Source of the DNA: CAVVGZ01 sp963747965
Lineage (GTDB): Bacteria > Chloroflexota > Anaerolineae > Anaerolineales > Anaerolineaceae
Direction of reading: 5' to 3'
Assembly (NCBI GenBank): GCA_963747965.1
Contig: CAVVGZ010000007.1
Span: 434,001 to 498,000 of the forward strand
Length of the DNA stretch: 64,000 nucleotides
The position numbers and the translations under genes are program-made. Positions 47,592 through 55,349 of this stretch are shown here, piece by piece. The stretch's first letter is position 1; every line of letters begins with the position of its first letter. The notes under the pieces were generated by a model. That model ran no database searches. It was not told the origin of the DNA and saw nothing but the letters and a program-made list of their open reading frames with translations.

Positions 47592-47786
47592 ATGGCACCT
47601 CTTCCAAAGAGAAAATTGTCAAAGGGTCGTAGAGACCGCCGAAGAGCACATGACTTTCTTGAAGTACCGAATATTGTGCAATGCAGTAACTGTGGGGAAA
47701 TGCGTTTACCACACCGAGTTTGCCCAAGTTGCGGTCATTTTCGAGGTCGGGAAGTGTTTTCTGTAGAAAAAGAAACCAAAAAATAG
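47592..47786 (+). CDS. rpmF: 50S ribosomal protein L32
   Basis: A 64-residue large-subunit protein. MAPLPKRKLSKGRRDRRRAH is the standard N-terminus, and two Cys pairs (QCSNCGEM and VCPSCGHF) form the zinc site, making it the C+ (zinc-bound) form. GGAGG is 11 bases before the ATG at 47592; the longer in-frame start at 47565 would overlap this ribosome site. The PlsX gene, its usual neighbour in many bacteria, is 30 kb away here. A 44-bp palindrome ends the unit. Confidence 0.95.
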   Translation: MAPLPKRKLSKGRRDRRRAHDFLEVPNIVQCSNCGEMRLPHRVCPSCGHFRGREVFSVEKETKK

Positions 47787-47798
47787 TGTGAATTAAGC

Positions 47799-47842
47799 AT
47801 GAAAAGCAAGTGCATAATGCGCATTATGCACTTGCTTTTCAT
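47799..47842. terminator. Perfect 44-bp palindrome between rpmF and hflX
   Basis: 47799-47820 is exactly the reverse complement of 47821-47842 with no spacer. It lies 13 bases after the rpmF stop and 55 bases past the convergent hflX stop. The inner bases form the loop, giving a very stable hairpin on both strands. Confidence 0.8.
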
Positions 47843-47897
47843 TTAATAACCAGAAATATAAGGACTATAGATACACTTTTTGGATATAAAAATATGT

Positions 47898-49250
47898 TCA
47901 ATTCTCTAAATATCTGTTTTCCTTGGATCGGGTCAATTTTGTATATGGCTCAAATTGTTTAATCAATGATCTTGGAATATTGGCCCTTACCATGATCGAA
48001 TTTTTTTGATGGAGAATGGATTCGATATCTGCTTTTTCATGAAGTATCGATATCAGGTGACCCTGCTGGTACGGGATCTCTAAAGAGACATTTATGTAAT
48101 TTGTGACAAGATTTAACTGGACGATTTCAAGCAAGTCATTAAGCCCATTTCCGTTCAGGGCTGAGATTGCCACAGAATTTGTGAAATCTTGAGTGATTTG
48201 TTTTACAATCTCCGGATCCGGTATTGTATCTATTTTATTCAAGGCGGAAATTGTTGGTATCTCCCCAGCACCAATCTCGGTGAGTGTTTGTTCCACAGAT
48301 TTCCAATGGGCAAATGCATTTGGATGAGAAATGTCCACTACATGAATAAGCAGGTTCGCTTCAGATATTTCTTCCAGAGTTGCGCGGAATGCTGCTATAA
48401 GTTGTGTGGGTAGTTTCTGAATAAAGCCGACTGTATCAGTGAGAAGGACTTTTTGTCCGGACGGAAAGTGTATTTGCCGGGTTGTCGGGTCAAGGGTTGC
48501 AAAGAGTTTATCTGCAACATATATATCCGAATTGGATAGTCTGTTTAACAAAGTTGATTTTCCGGCATTAGTATAACCCACCAGAGCGACCGTTGGGATA
48601 TTGGATTTGCGACGTTGTGCACGATATCTGCTCCTATGAGCGCGGACCTTTTCCAATTCATTTTTCAAGTGATTTATCTTATTTTGAATTTCCCGCCGGT
48701 CAACCTCAAGTTGAGTTTCACCAGGTCCCCGCAATCCTACGCCTCCGATACTGCCAGTTCTACCAGCACCTCCTCCAGCCTGCCTGGCAAGATGAGTCCA
48801 GGCACGAGTCAGGCGGGGTAAACGGTATTCATACTGGGCAAGTTCAACCTGAAGAATTCCTTCCCTGGTATTTGCATGCTGGGCGAATATATCGAGTATT
48901 AAAGCAGTTCGGTCAATGATCCGAGCTTTTGGACCTAATTTATTTTCAAGTTCACGCAGGTTGCGAGGGTTAAGTTCGTTATCAAACACCACAACGTCAA
49001 CAAATAATTCCTCGATTAAGGCCTTTATTTCATCGACTTTTCCGGAACCGATATAGGTTTCTTGATTTGGTTTAGACAATTTTTGGGTTGTATATCCGAC
49101 AGGAATTAATCCAGCAGTCTCTGCTAGTTGCTCCAATTCTTGTAGTGAATCTTCAAGGGATAATAAATGTGGGTCATCGTAGATCTGAACACCTACTAAA
49201 AATGCCCGTTCAATGGGTAATGCTGTTGGTTCTGGGATTTTTTTTGACAT
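47898..49250 (-). CDS. hflX: GTPase HflX
   Basis: A ribosome-associated GTPase that splits stalled ribosomes under stress. The 450-residue protein has the N-terminal HflX domain (VGYTTQKLSKPNQETYIGSG, DVVVFDNELNPRNLRELENK) and the linker with LRGPGETQLEVDRREIQNKI. The G domain has G1 ALVGYTNAGKSTLLNRLSNS, G3 DTVGFIQKLPTQLIAAFRAT and G4 NKID. The start at 49250 is ATG. It is monogenic by layout. Confidence 0.94.
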   Translation of the reverse strand: MSKKIPEPTALPIERAFLVGVQIYDDPHLLSLEDSLQELEQLAETAGLIPVGYTTQKLSKPNQETYIGSGKVDEIKALIEELFVDVVVFDNELNPRNLRELENKLGPKARIIDRTALILDIFAQHANTREGILQVELAQYEYRLPRLTRAWTHLARQAGGGAGRTGSIGGVGLRGPGETQLEVDRREIQNKINHLKNELEKVRAHRSRYRAQRRKSNIPTVALVGYTNAGKSTLLNRLSNSDIYVADKLFATLDPTTRQIHFPSGQKVLLTDTVGFIQKLPTQLIAAFRATLEEISEANLLIHVVDISHPNAFAHWKSVEQTLTEIGAGEIPTISALNKIDTIPDPEIVKQITQDFTNSVAISALNGNGLNDLLEIVQLNLVTNYINVSLEIPYQQGHLISILHEKADIESILHQKNSIMVRANIPRSLIKQFEPYTKLTRSKENRYLEN

Positions 49251-49331
49251 CTAATATTCGTTTTTATAAATTTTTTAGTTCCAACGGATTATCAAATTTT
49301 TGATACCAAACACTATTCTTTTCCTATCTAT

Positions 49332-50252
49332 TCATTGTTCGGAAATCCATTTTAATATGGTAGAGCCAACAGCGTAGAGGCTTTTTGCAGATACTTTATC
49401 AGTTAGATCCTGTGTTGTATGCCAATAAGGATAATCAATATCAATAATATCTATAGATGGGATTCCAAGTTTTGCAAAGGGGATATGGTCATCAAGGATC
49501 GTGTGCTTAAATTGTTGATGGAATATATTTTGATGTCCTGATTCGGCTGCAATATTCCATATTTCTTGTTGTAGATCAGCATCTGAATTTGATTCATAAA
49601 AAAGCTGGAGATCGTTGTCTCCAACCATATCTACAATTATAACTTTTTGAGGTAGAACAGGGATTTGGTTTACAAAAGATTGGGATCCTATTATCCAGTC
49701 CCAGCCATTTATCCTGCCTTGATCTTCCGCATCAAAAAAAACGAGCCAAACATTTTTTCTTGACGCTTCAGGAATTGTCCTGGCAAGTTCCAATAATACG
49801 GAAACACCAGAAGCGCCATCATTTGCACCGGGGACTGGCTTATTCCGTAAAGATGGATCGGGGTCCTGATCAGAGTAGTACCGTGAATCATAATGTGCAC
49901 CAATCAGGATATAAGGTGTGTCTTCGCTGTAGTTTCCAATGAGATTATAGATATGCTCATTGTTGTATGTATCAGATTGTATTTTTGTTGACCAACCATT
50001 TAGTTTTAATTGTTCGATAATCCATTTCCTCACCGTTTCATGGGATTTACTTCCTGGCGTACGAGGGGAGAGAGATACTTGAAATTCAAGATCCTTCAAG
50101 GCCCGTTCACCATCGAAAATTCCAAATTCAATGGGATTAGTCGGTTGAATAATTGCTTTCGAATTGGATTCGTTGTTATAGGTGATGAGAACACCAGCAA
50201 GCAGGACTACTATAAATACTGGAAAACCGATAAATTTCTTTAATGATGTCAA
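49332..50252 (-). CDS. Membrane-anchored M28-family zinc peptidase / glutaminyl cyclase-like
   Basis: A 306-residue exported hydrolase. The N-terminal helix (FIGFPVFIVVLLAGVLITY) anchors it to the membrane. The M28 catalytic core shows the zinc ligands in order: His in LIGAHYDSRYYSD, Asp in GANDGASGVSVLLEL, acidic pair in LVFFDAEDQGRING, Asp in IIVDMVGDND and His in YPYWHTTQDLTD. Members are aminopeptidases or glutaminyl-peptide cyclotransferases; the FFDAEDQG form and length lean to the latter, but this is not settled. TTG start at 50252 with GGAG six bases upstream. Divergent from rpoN. Confidence 0.83.
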   Translation of the reverse strand: MTSLKKFIGFPVFIVVLLAGVLITYNNESNSKAIIQPTNPIEFGIFDGERALKDLEFQVSLSPRTPGSKSHETVRKWIIEQLKLNGWSTKIQSDTYNNEHIYNLIGNYSEDTPYILIGAHYDSRYYSDQDPDPSLRNKPVPGANDGASGVSVLLELARTIPEASRKNVWLVFFDAEDQGRINGWDWIIGSQSFVNQIPVLPQKVIIVDMVGDNDLQLFYESNSDADLQQEIWNIAAESGHQNIFHQQFKHTILDDHIPFAKLGIPSIDIIDIDYPYWHTTQDLTDKVSAKSLYAVGSTILKWISEQ

Positions 50253-50344
50253 TTAGTCTCCAGCATAAGTATACTATTTAATTTTAATAATTTGGTCAGG
50301 ATGAACTTACCCATATTTATCCATTGAATAATATGGAAAAACCA

Positions 50345-50360
50345 TGGCATATAACTTGCA
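50345..50360 (+). promoter_or_regulatory. Sigma-54 promoter (-24/-12) before rpoN
   Basis: TGGCAT-ATAAC-TTGCA: the -24 GG and -12 GC have the right spacing and 15 of 16 positions fit TGGCAC-N5-TTGCA. The expected start site is about 50371, 31 bases before the rpoN ATG. It is the only plausible promoter I see between the divergent peptidase gene and rpoN. Confidence 0.75.
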
Positions 50361-50401
50361 ACATGTCTATGAAAATATTATACTTATTATATAGGTGCAA
50401 A

Positions 50402-51805
50402 ATGCAACAAATATTGATTCAATCGATCAGACCAATGACAACAGCCCATCTTGCACAAACGATGACGCTGATGAGTTTAACTGTTGAGGAATTGCAACAA
50501 GAAATTGACACGGTACTTGCCTCAAACCCCGCACTGGAATTAGTAGATGAGCGCAGATGTCCTACATGTCACCGCTTATTAACGGAAAAAGGTCCTTGTC
50601 CTATTTGCAGTGCACCACAGAATGCTGGATTAAGCATGGACCCGGTGGTTTTTATATCACCAAGGGAAGATTTTTATACATCATCTGAGAACCAGGAGGA
50701 TTATGACCGGGAGGATGATTATTCTGTCAACGAAGAAGATCTTCCAAGTTATGTATTAAGGCAAATTGGTCCGGATCTCAATCCAAAAGAAAGAATTATT
50801 GCTGCATATTTATTGACAAATTTAGACGAAGACGGGTTTATAACAGTCAATTCATTAGAAGTTGCACAATATTTTCATGTACCTCTGTCCACAGTCGAAG
50901 GGGTCAGAAGAGTAATTCAAAAAGCAGACCCGCTAGGTGTCGGATCTGTGAATCCTAAAGAAGCATTATTAGTCCAAATAGATATCTTATCCGAAACACA
51001 GGATGTTCCAGAGCTTATCAGGAAGATAATTGAAGATGAAATGGATTTACTTACCCACAGGCAATATAACGAGCTTGCACATAAATTCAATGTATCAATA
51101 AGGCGCATCCAAAACTGTGTAAAATATATTTCAGAAAATCTGAACCCATTCCCAGCAAGGTCTCATTGGGGTGATATCAGGCATCCGGGGGAAAACTCAA
51201 CCCAGGTCTACCATCAACCTGATATCATCATTAATTATTTAAATGATAAACCAGAGAATCCCTTGGTTGTAGAGATTGTTATCCCCTTGAAAGGTACCCT
51301 AAGAATTAACCCACTATTTAAGACTGCCCTGAAAGAAGCCGATGAGGATAAAAAAGAAGAATGGCAGAATGATCTCGAAAAAGCATCCCTATTTATAAAG
51401 TGTCTGCAGCAACGAAATCATACAATTGAGCGTTTAGTTCAAAAAGTTGTGGTTTTACAACGTCCATTCATTACGAAAGGTGAAAAATATCTCAAACCAG
51501 TTACAAGGGTCCAAATATCCAGAGAACTCGAAGTTCATGAATCGACTATATCCAGGGCTGTTTCTAATAAGACGGTACAATTGCCAAATAGACGAATTAT
51601 TCCATTGTCCTCTTTCTTTGATCGAAGTTTAAATGTAAGGTCAGTTTTACGTGAAATTATAGGGAAAGAGGATAAACCAATGAGCGATGCTGAACTGGTC
51701 AATTCCCTATCGAAAGAAGGATATAATGTAGCAAGAAGGACGGTTGCAAAATATCGAGCAATGGAAGGTATTCTCCCAGCGCATCTTAGAAATTTTTCTC
51801 CTTAA
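50402..51805 (+). CDS. rpoN: RNA polymerase sigma-54 factor RpoN
   Basis: Directs RNA polymerase to -24/-12 promoters and needs an AAA+ activator. The 467-residue protein has region I (MQQILIQSIRPMTTAHLAQT, MSLTVEELQQEIDTVLASNP), a core-binding domain (LRQIGPDLNPKERIIAAYLL), a helix-turn-helix (VQISRELEVHESTISRAVSN) and the RpoN box VARRTVAKYR near the end. An insert at residues 53-69 with CPTC and CPIC looks like a zinc ribbon and is unusual for RpoN. I chose the ATG at 50402 because an upstream in-frame ATG (50324) would place the sigma-54 promoter inside the coding region. The histidine kinase gene follows after three bases. Confidence 0.93.
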   Translation: MQQILIQSIRPMTTAHLAQTMTLMSLTVEELQQEIDTVLASNPALELVDERRCPTCHRLLTEKGPCPICSAPQNAGLSMDPVVFISPREDFYTSSENQEDYDREDDYSVNEEDLPSYVLRQIGPDLNPKERIIAAYLLTNLDEDGFITVNSLEVAQYFHVPLSTVEGVRRVIQKADPLGVGSVNPKEALLVQIDILSETQDVPELIRKIIEDEMDLLTHRQYNELAHKFNVSIRRIQNCVKYISENLNPFPARSHWGDIRHPGENSTQVYHQPDIIINYLNDKPENPLVVEIVIPLKGTLRINPLFKTALKEADEDKKEEWQNDLEKASLFIKCLQQRNHTIERLVQKVVVLQRPFITKGEKYLKPVTRVQISRELEVHESTISRAVSNKTVQLPNRRIIPLSSFFDRSLNVRSVLREIIGKEDKPMSDAELVNSLSKEGYNVARRTVAKYRAMEGILPAHLRNFSP

Positions 51806-51808
51806 AAA

Positions 51809-53747
51809 ATGTCTCAAGTTCAATCCAACATTTCAAAATCCCCTTTCTCATCAAATGATGAAACCATAAATTATGATTTGGGGATTTTATTAAATTTATT
51901 ACCAAACGCTGGGTTATTAATTGATTCAGAGGGTGTGGTTATCGTTGCGAATTCCAAATTCTTTCAAATATCAAATTATTCGGAATCTGATTTAATAGGC
52001 CGGTATTTAGGGGATATATTTAATAAACCAAACCTGGAGGACATTCTTTATGGGTCAGGGAACAATCTTCTATTAAATCGTTTTAGGAAAGAATCTCTCC
52101 CAGTCCGGATAAAACCAATTAAGTTTTATGGGGCTAATCCAAAACATGTATTGATATTCCAATTAGAAGACCGTTTTGAAGATATTGATGAAGTAGAAAA
52201 AAAGTTGCTCACCGGGTTGGAAAACCTAATATCGTTGTTCAATGAAACGGAAATCCAATCAATTTTTGAAAAAGTAATTGATATTACCTCTAAATTATTA
52301 GAGACAAGATATATTTGTATTTATCAGGTCGAAAGCGGTTTTCCTAGATTTAACAAAGGTGGCTGCAAGTATTGATGACGATGTATTTCCAGCTTCAATT
52401 TCGATAACTGAATTAATCCGTCTCGACGGTACGACAACCTGGTATCCCGGAAAAAGAGTATTTTCTGAAATTCATCGAGCTGGCAAACGATCAAATTTCG
52501 CCTATGTTGCTACTACAACTCTTGGTACTGATGCTGCAAAAATTGGATTTCTTGTAGTTGGAGATAATGAAAAACAACCTATTGATAAACTATCTAGCAT
52601 ATTATCAATTCTGGGAACATTCATTAGCACAGCCCTGCAGCATAATATTCTAATAAATAATCTTCAGGAGGAAAATTACCAGATTCAAAAAAACATACAT
52701 TTTATCAACCAAATTGTCGAGAGTTCCCCTGATGGGATAATTATTTTATCCCCTTCAATGACAATTTCGGAAATTAATCCTGCTGCTGAAATGATGCTTG
52801 GATATTCCGGTTGGGAAATTAGAGATAAGGAAGCTGAGAATATATTAATTGGTCCGGAAGGTTTATGGAAGGCACTTCAGGATGCATTAAAGGGGGTCCC
52901 AACTCACAATCTTGGTAATGTTAATTTGCACCGGAGAAATGGTCAGTCTTTCACCGCTATGGTGCAGATCATTCCAATCCTTACGAATCAGGTATTATCC
53001 AATATTATTGTTTTTATTCGTGATATCAGCGAACATGAACAATATCGAATCAGGACACAACAATTAGAACATCGGGCACTTTTAGGGGTATTCACAGCAG
53101 TTTTCGCTCACGAAGTTAGAAATCCAATTAACAATATATCAACTGGCTTACAATTATTATCAACCAAATTAGGAACAGATGATGCAAATCAAGATCTCGT
53201 CAATAGAATTCAGGCGGATTGTGTCCGGTTGAACCAGTTAATGGAATCGGTATTAGCCTTTTCAAGGCCGATGGAAACCAAATTTGAAAAAGTGAATTTA
53301 GGATTTTTACTTAATAAAATTCTGGACCGGTGGCATCCAAGGCTTGTCCGTTTAGGGATTGAGCTCTTTTTTAACTCTGACGAGAATTTACCCCCTGTTC
53401 TCGGAGATGTGAGATCACTTGAACAGGTATTTACAAATTTGATATCCAATGCCGTGGATGCAATGGGAGGAACAGGTGGTACACTTGGAATACGTTTACA
53501 GCGTGTAGCCAAAAACACAAAGAAAACCTGGATTGAAATTGCAATATCTGATAACGGGCATGGAATTCCGGATGAATTAAAAGATCATATTTTTGAACCA
53601 TTTGTAACAACAAGCCCAAGAGGTACAGGACTTGGATTAGCAATTACGAAAAGTATAATTACCGCACATCGGGGGAGCATTAATTTAAGCTCCTTCCCCG
53701 GTGGAACCGTATTTCAAATCCATCTCTTAGCAGCTGAGGGAGATTAA
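51809..53747 (+). CDS. PAS/GAF sensor histidine kinase (NtrB-like), frameshifted
   Basis: The sensor of the two-component pair, soluble with no membrane segment, about 645 residues. Domains in order are PAS (about 25-115, LLIDSEGVVIVANSKFFQIS), GAF-like (about 135-290), PAS (about 300-410, SPDGIIILSPSMTISEINPA), HisKA and HATPase. His434 lies in AVFAHEVRNPINNISTGL. The ATPase has the N box NLISNAVDAMGG, ISDNGHGIPDELK and GTGLGLAITKSI. The frame breaks at AAA 52355-52357; removing one A joins PRFNK to VAASIDDDVFPASI. The stimulus is unknown and probably cytoplasmic. Partner regulator follows after five bases. Confidence 0.88.
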
Positions 53748-53752
53748 TTCTC

Positions 53753-54922
53753 ATGAGTGTCACGGTTTTAGTTGTTGATGATGAAGAAAATGCAAGACTC
53801 TTTATAAGTGAATTTTTAGCGAAGGAAGGATACGATACGCTTAATGCCGGAACTTTGAAGGATGCAAGGGAAAAAATATCTCAAGGCGATTGCGATATTA
53901 TCTTGCTGGATGTTCAGCTGCCTGATGGTTATGGACCGCATTTGTTGGATGAAGTATCGTCACTTTTTAATAAACCATTAATCATTATCATCACTGCTTA
54001 TGGTGATATCGAAATGGCTGTAGAAGCCATGAAGAAAGGTGCTCATGATTTCCTCACAAAACCGATCGAACTTACTCAACTCAAAAAATCTGTAAAGCGC
54101 GCAGAGGAAATTATCGCCATGCGGAGGGAGCTAGCTCACTTCAGGGCATCCCAGCAACAGGCTGCTAAATTTGTTGTGGGGAACAACAGCCACATAAAAT
54201 TATTATTACTTCAGGCTCAAAAAGCAGCCTCTGCATCCGTGTCGGTATTAATAACCGGTGAAACGGGGACGGGGAAAGAGGTACTAGCCCAATATATTCA
54301 CCAGATTAGCCCCCGTTCAAACAAGCCATTCATTGCGATAAACTGTGCAGCAATTCAAAATACGATGCTGGAATCAGAATTATTTGGATACGAATCAGGA
54401 GCATTTACAGGTGCAGATAAAAAGAAATTAGGATTAATGGAAGTAGCCGATGGGGGAGTATTGTTCCTAGATGAAATTGCTTCAATGCCTGTTGATATAC
54501 AGGCAAAACTGCTGCGGGCTATTGAAGAACGGGCGTTTCGAAGAGTTGGTGGAACTAAATTAACCACCGTCGATGTCCAAATAATTGCAGCATCGAATAG
54601 AGATTTAAAGAATATGATCTCAAATGGGCAATTTCGTGAAGATCTCTACTACCGTCTCAAAGTCGTTGACTTGGATCTACCTCCGTTACGTCAAAGGAAG
54701 GGAGATATACCGGAACTTGTGGCGTTTCTTATCAGGAGTTTGAATATAAGAAATGGAATGAATGTGACGGAAATAACTCCGAATGCAATGGAATCGATAA
54801 TAAAATATGACTGGCCTGGAAATATTCGAGAACTTAGCAATGCAATTGAACGGGCGATGTTGTTTTGCGATGGTGAAACAATTGATATCCAGCACCTTCC
54901 ATACGATGTAATTAATGCCTAG
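53753..54922 (+). CDS. NtrC-type sigma-54 activator lacking a DNA-binding domain
   Basis: A response regulator of 389 residues that should activate sigma-54 polymerase. The receiver domain (1-120) has VDDEENARLF, phospho-acceptor Asp53 (ILLDVQLPDGYG) and Lys103. The AAA+ domain has Walker A GETGTGKE at 169-176, the sigma-54 contact loop GAFTGA at 216-221, Walker B VLFLDE at 236-241, and the arginine-finger region FREDLYYRLKVVDLDLPPLR. It stops at DIQHLPYDVINA, where NtrC continues with about 70 residues of Fis-type helix-turn-helix. No such domain is found in the other frames either, because the next sigma-54 promoter begins 21 bases after the stop. Confidence 0.93.
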   Translation: MSVTVLVVDDEENARLFISEFLAKEGYDTLNAGTLKDAREKISQGDCDIILLDVQLPDGYGPHLLDEVSSLFNKPLIIIITAYGDIEMAVEAMKKGAHDFLTKPIELTQLKKSVKRAEEIIAMRRELAHFRASQQQAAKFVVGNNSHIKLLLLQAQKAASASVSVLITGETGTGKEVLAQYIHQISPRSNKPFIAINCAAIQNTMLESELFGYESGAFTGADKKKLGLMEVADGGVLFLDEIASMPVDIQAKLLRAIEERAFRRVGGTKLTTVDVQIIAASNRDLKNMISNGQFREDLYYRLKVVDLDLPPLRQRKGDIPELVAFLIRSLNIRNGMNVTEITPNAMESIIKYDWPGNIRELSNAIERAMLFCDGETIDIQHLPYDVINA

Positions 54923-54943
54923 CATCAGGCGTGTATAAAAAGA

Positions 54944-54959
54944 TGGCACAGTAATTGCA
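54944..54959 (+). promoter_or_regulatory. Sigma-54 promoter (-24/-12) of the TPR/peptidase operon
   Basis: TGGCAC-AGTAA-TTGCA, an exact match to the sigma-54 consensus. The expected transcription start is about 54970, followed by AGGAGG and the ATG at 54995. It lies between the activator gene and its likely target operon. Confidence 0.9.
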
Positions 54960-54994
54960 CCAAGCCTCTTGAGAGATATTATCAGGAGGCTTTT

Positions 54995-55321
54995 ATGATT
55001 CCGATGACAGTAAACAATATGATATTAACGATGGCAGTATGCCTTTTTGGTTTAGGTGTAGTTGCTATTGGTGCAGGTGTATTTATCTTGATAGCCAGGG
55101 TTATGGGAGATGATTTAAGAACTATTTCTAATCAAACTGCCCAACTTGCAAAAAAAGGGATGGCTGAGGATGTATCCGGACTAGTAGGAAATGCATCAGA
55201 GCTGGTCAACGCATTGAATGAACTGGTGAGGACCACTTCAGGGGTAGGGATTTTCCTTATCCTTATTGGTTTCATTTTATTACTTGCAGCATATTATCTC
55301 GTTCTCCAAATTAGTATATAA
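54995..55321 (+). CDS. Small two-helix membrane protein, first gene of sigma-54 operon
   Basis: A 108-residue protein with a helix at about 8-34 (ILTMAVCLFGLGVVAIGAGV), a 45-residue polar stretch (MGDDLRTISNQTAQLAKKGM, DVSGLVGNASELVNALNELV) likely to be amphipathic or coiled, and a second helix at about 82-105 (GVGIFLILIGFILLLAAYYL). AGGAGG is eight bases before the ATG. No family is recognised. Its place as the first gene after the sigma-54 promoter suggests a membrane partner for the TPR proteins, but this is an inference. Confidence 0.85.
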   Translation: MIPMTVNNMILTMAVCLFGLGVVAIGAGVFILIARVMGDDLRTISNQTAQLAKKGMAEDVSGLVGNASELVNALNELVRTTSGVGIFLILIGFILLLAAYYLVLQISI

Positions 55322-55349
55322 AAGTTATTTTGAGTCAATAAGGTAATTT

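Noticed and set aside
50324..50401. Longer RpoN start at 50324
   Set aside because: The extra 26 residues do not match RpoN and would be encoded by the -24/-12 promoter itself.
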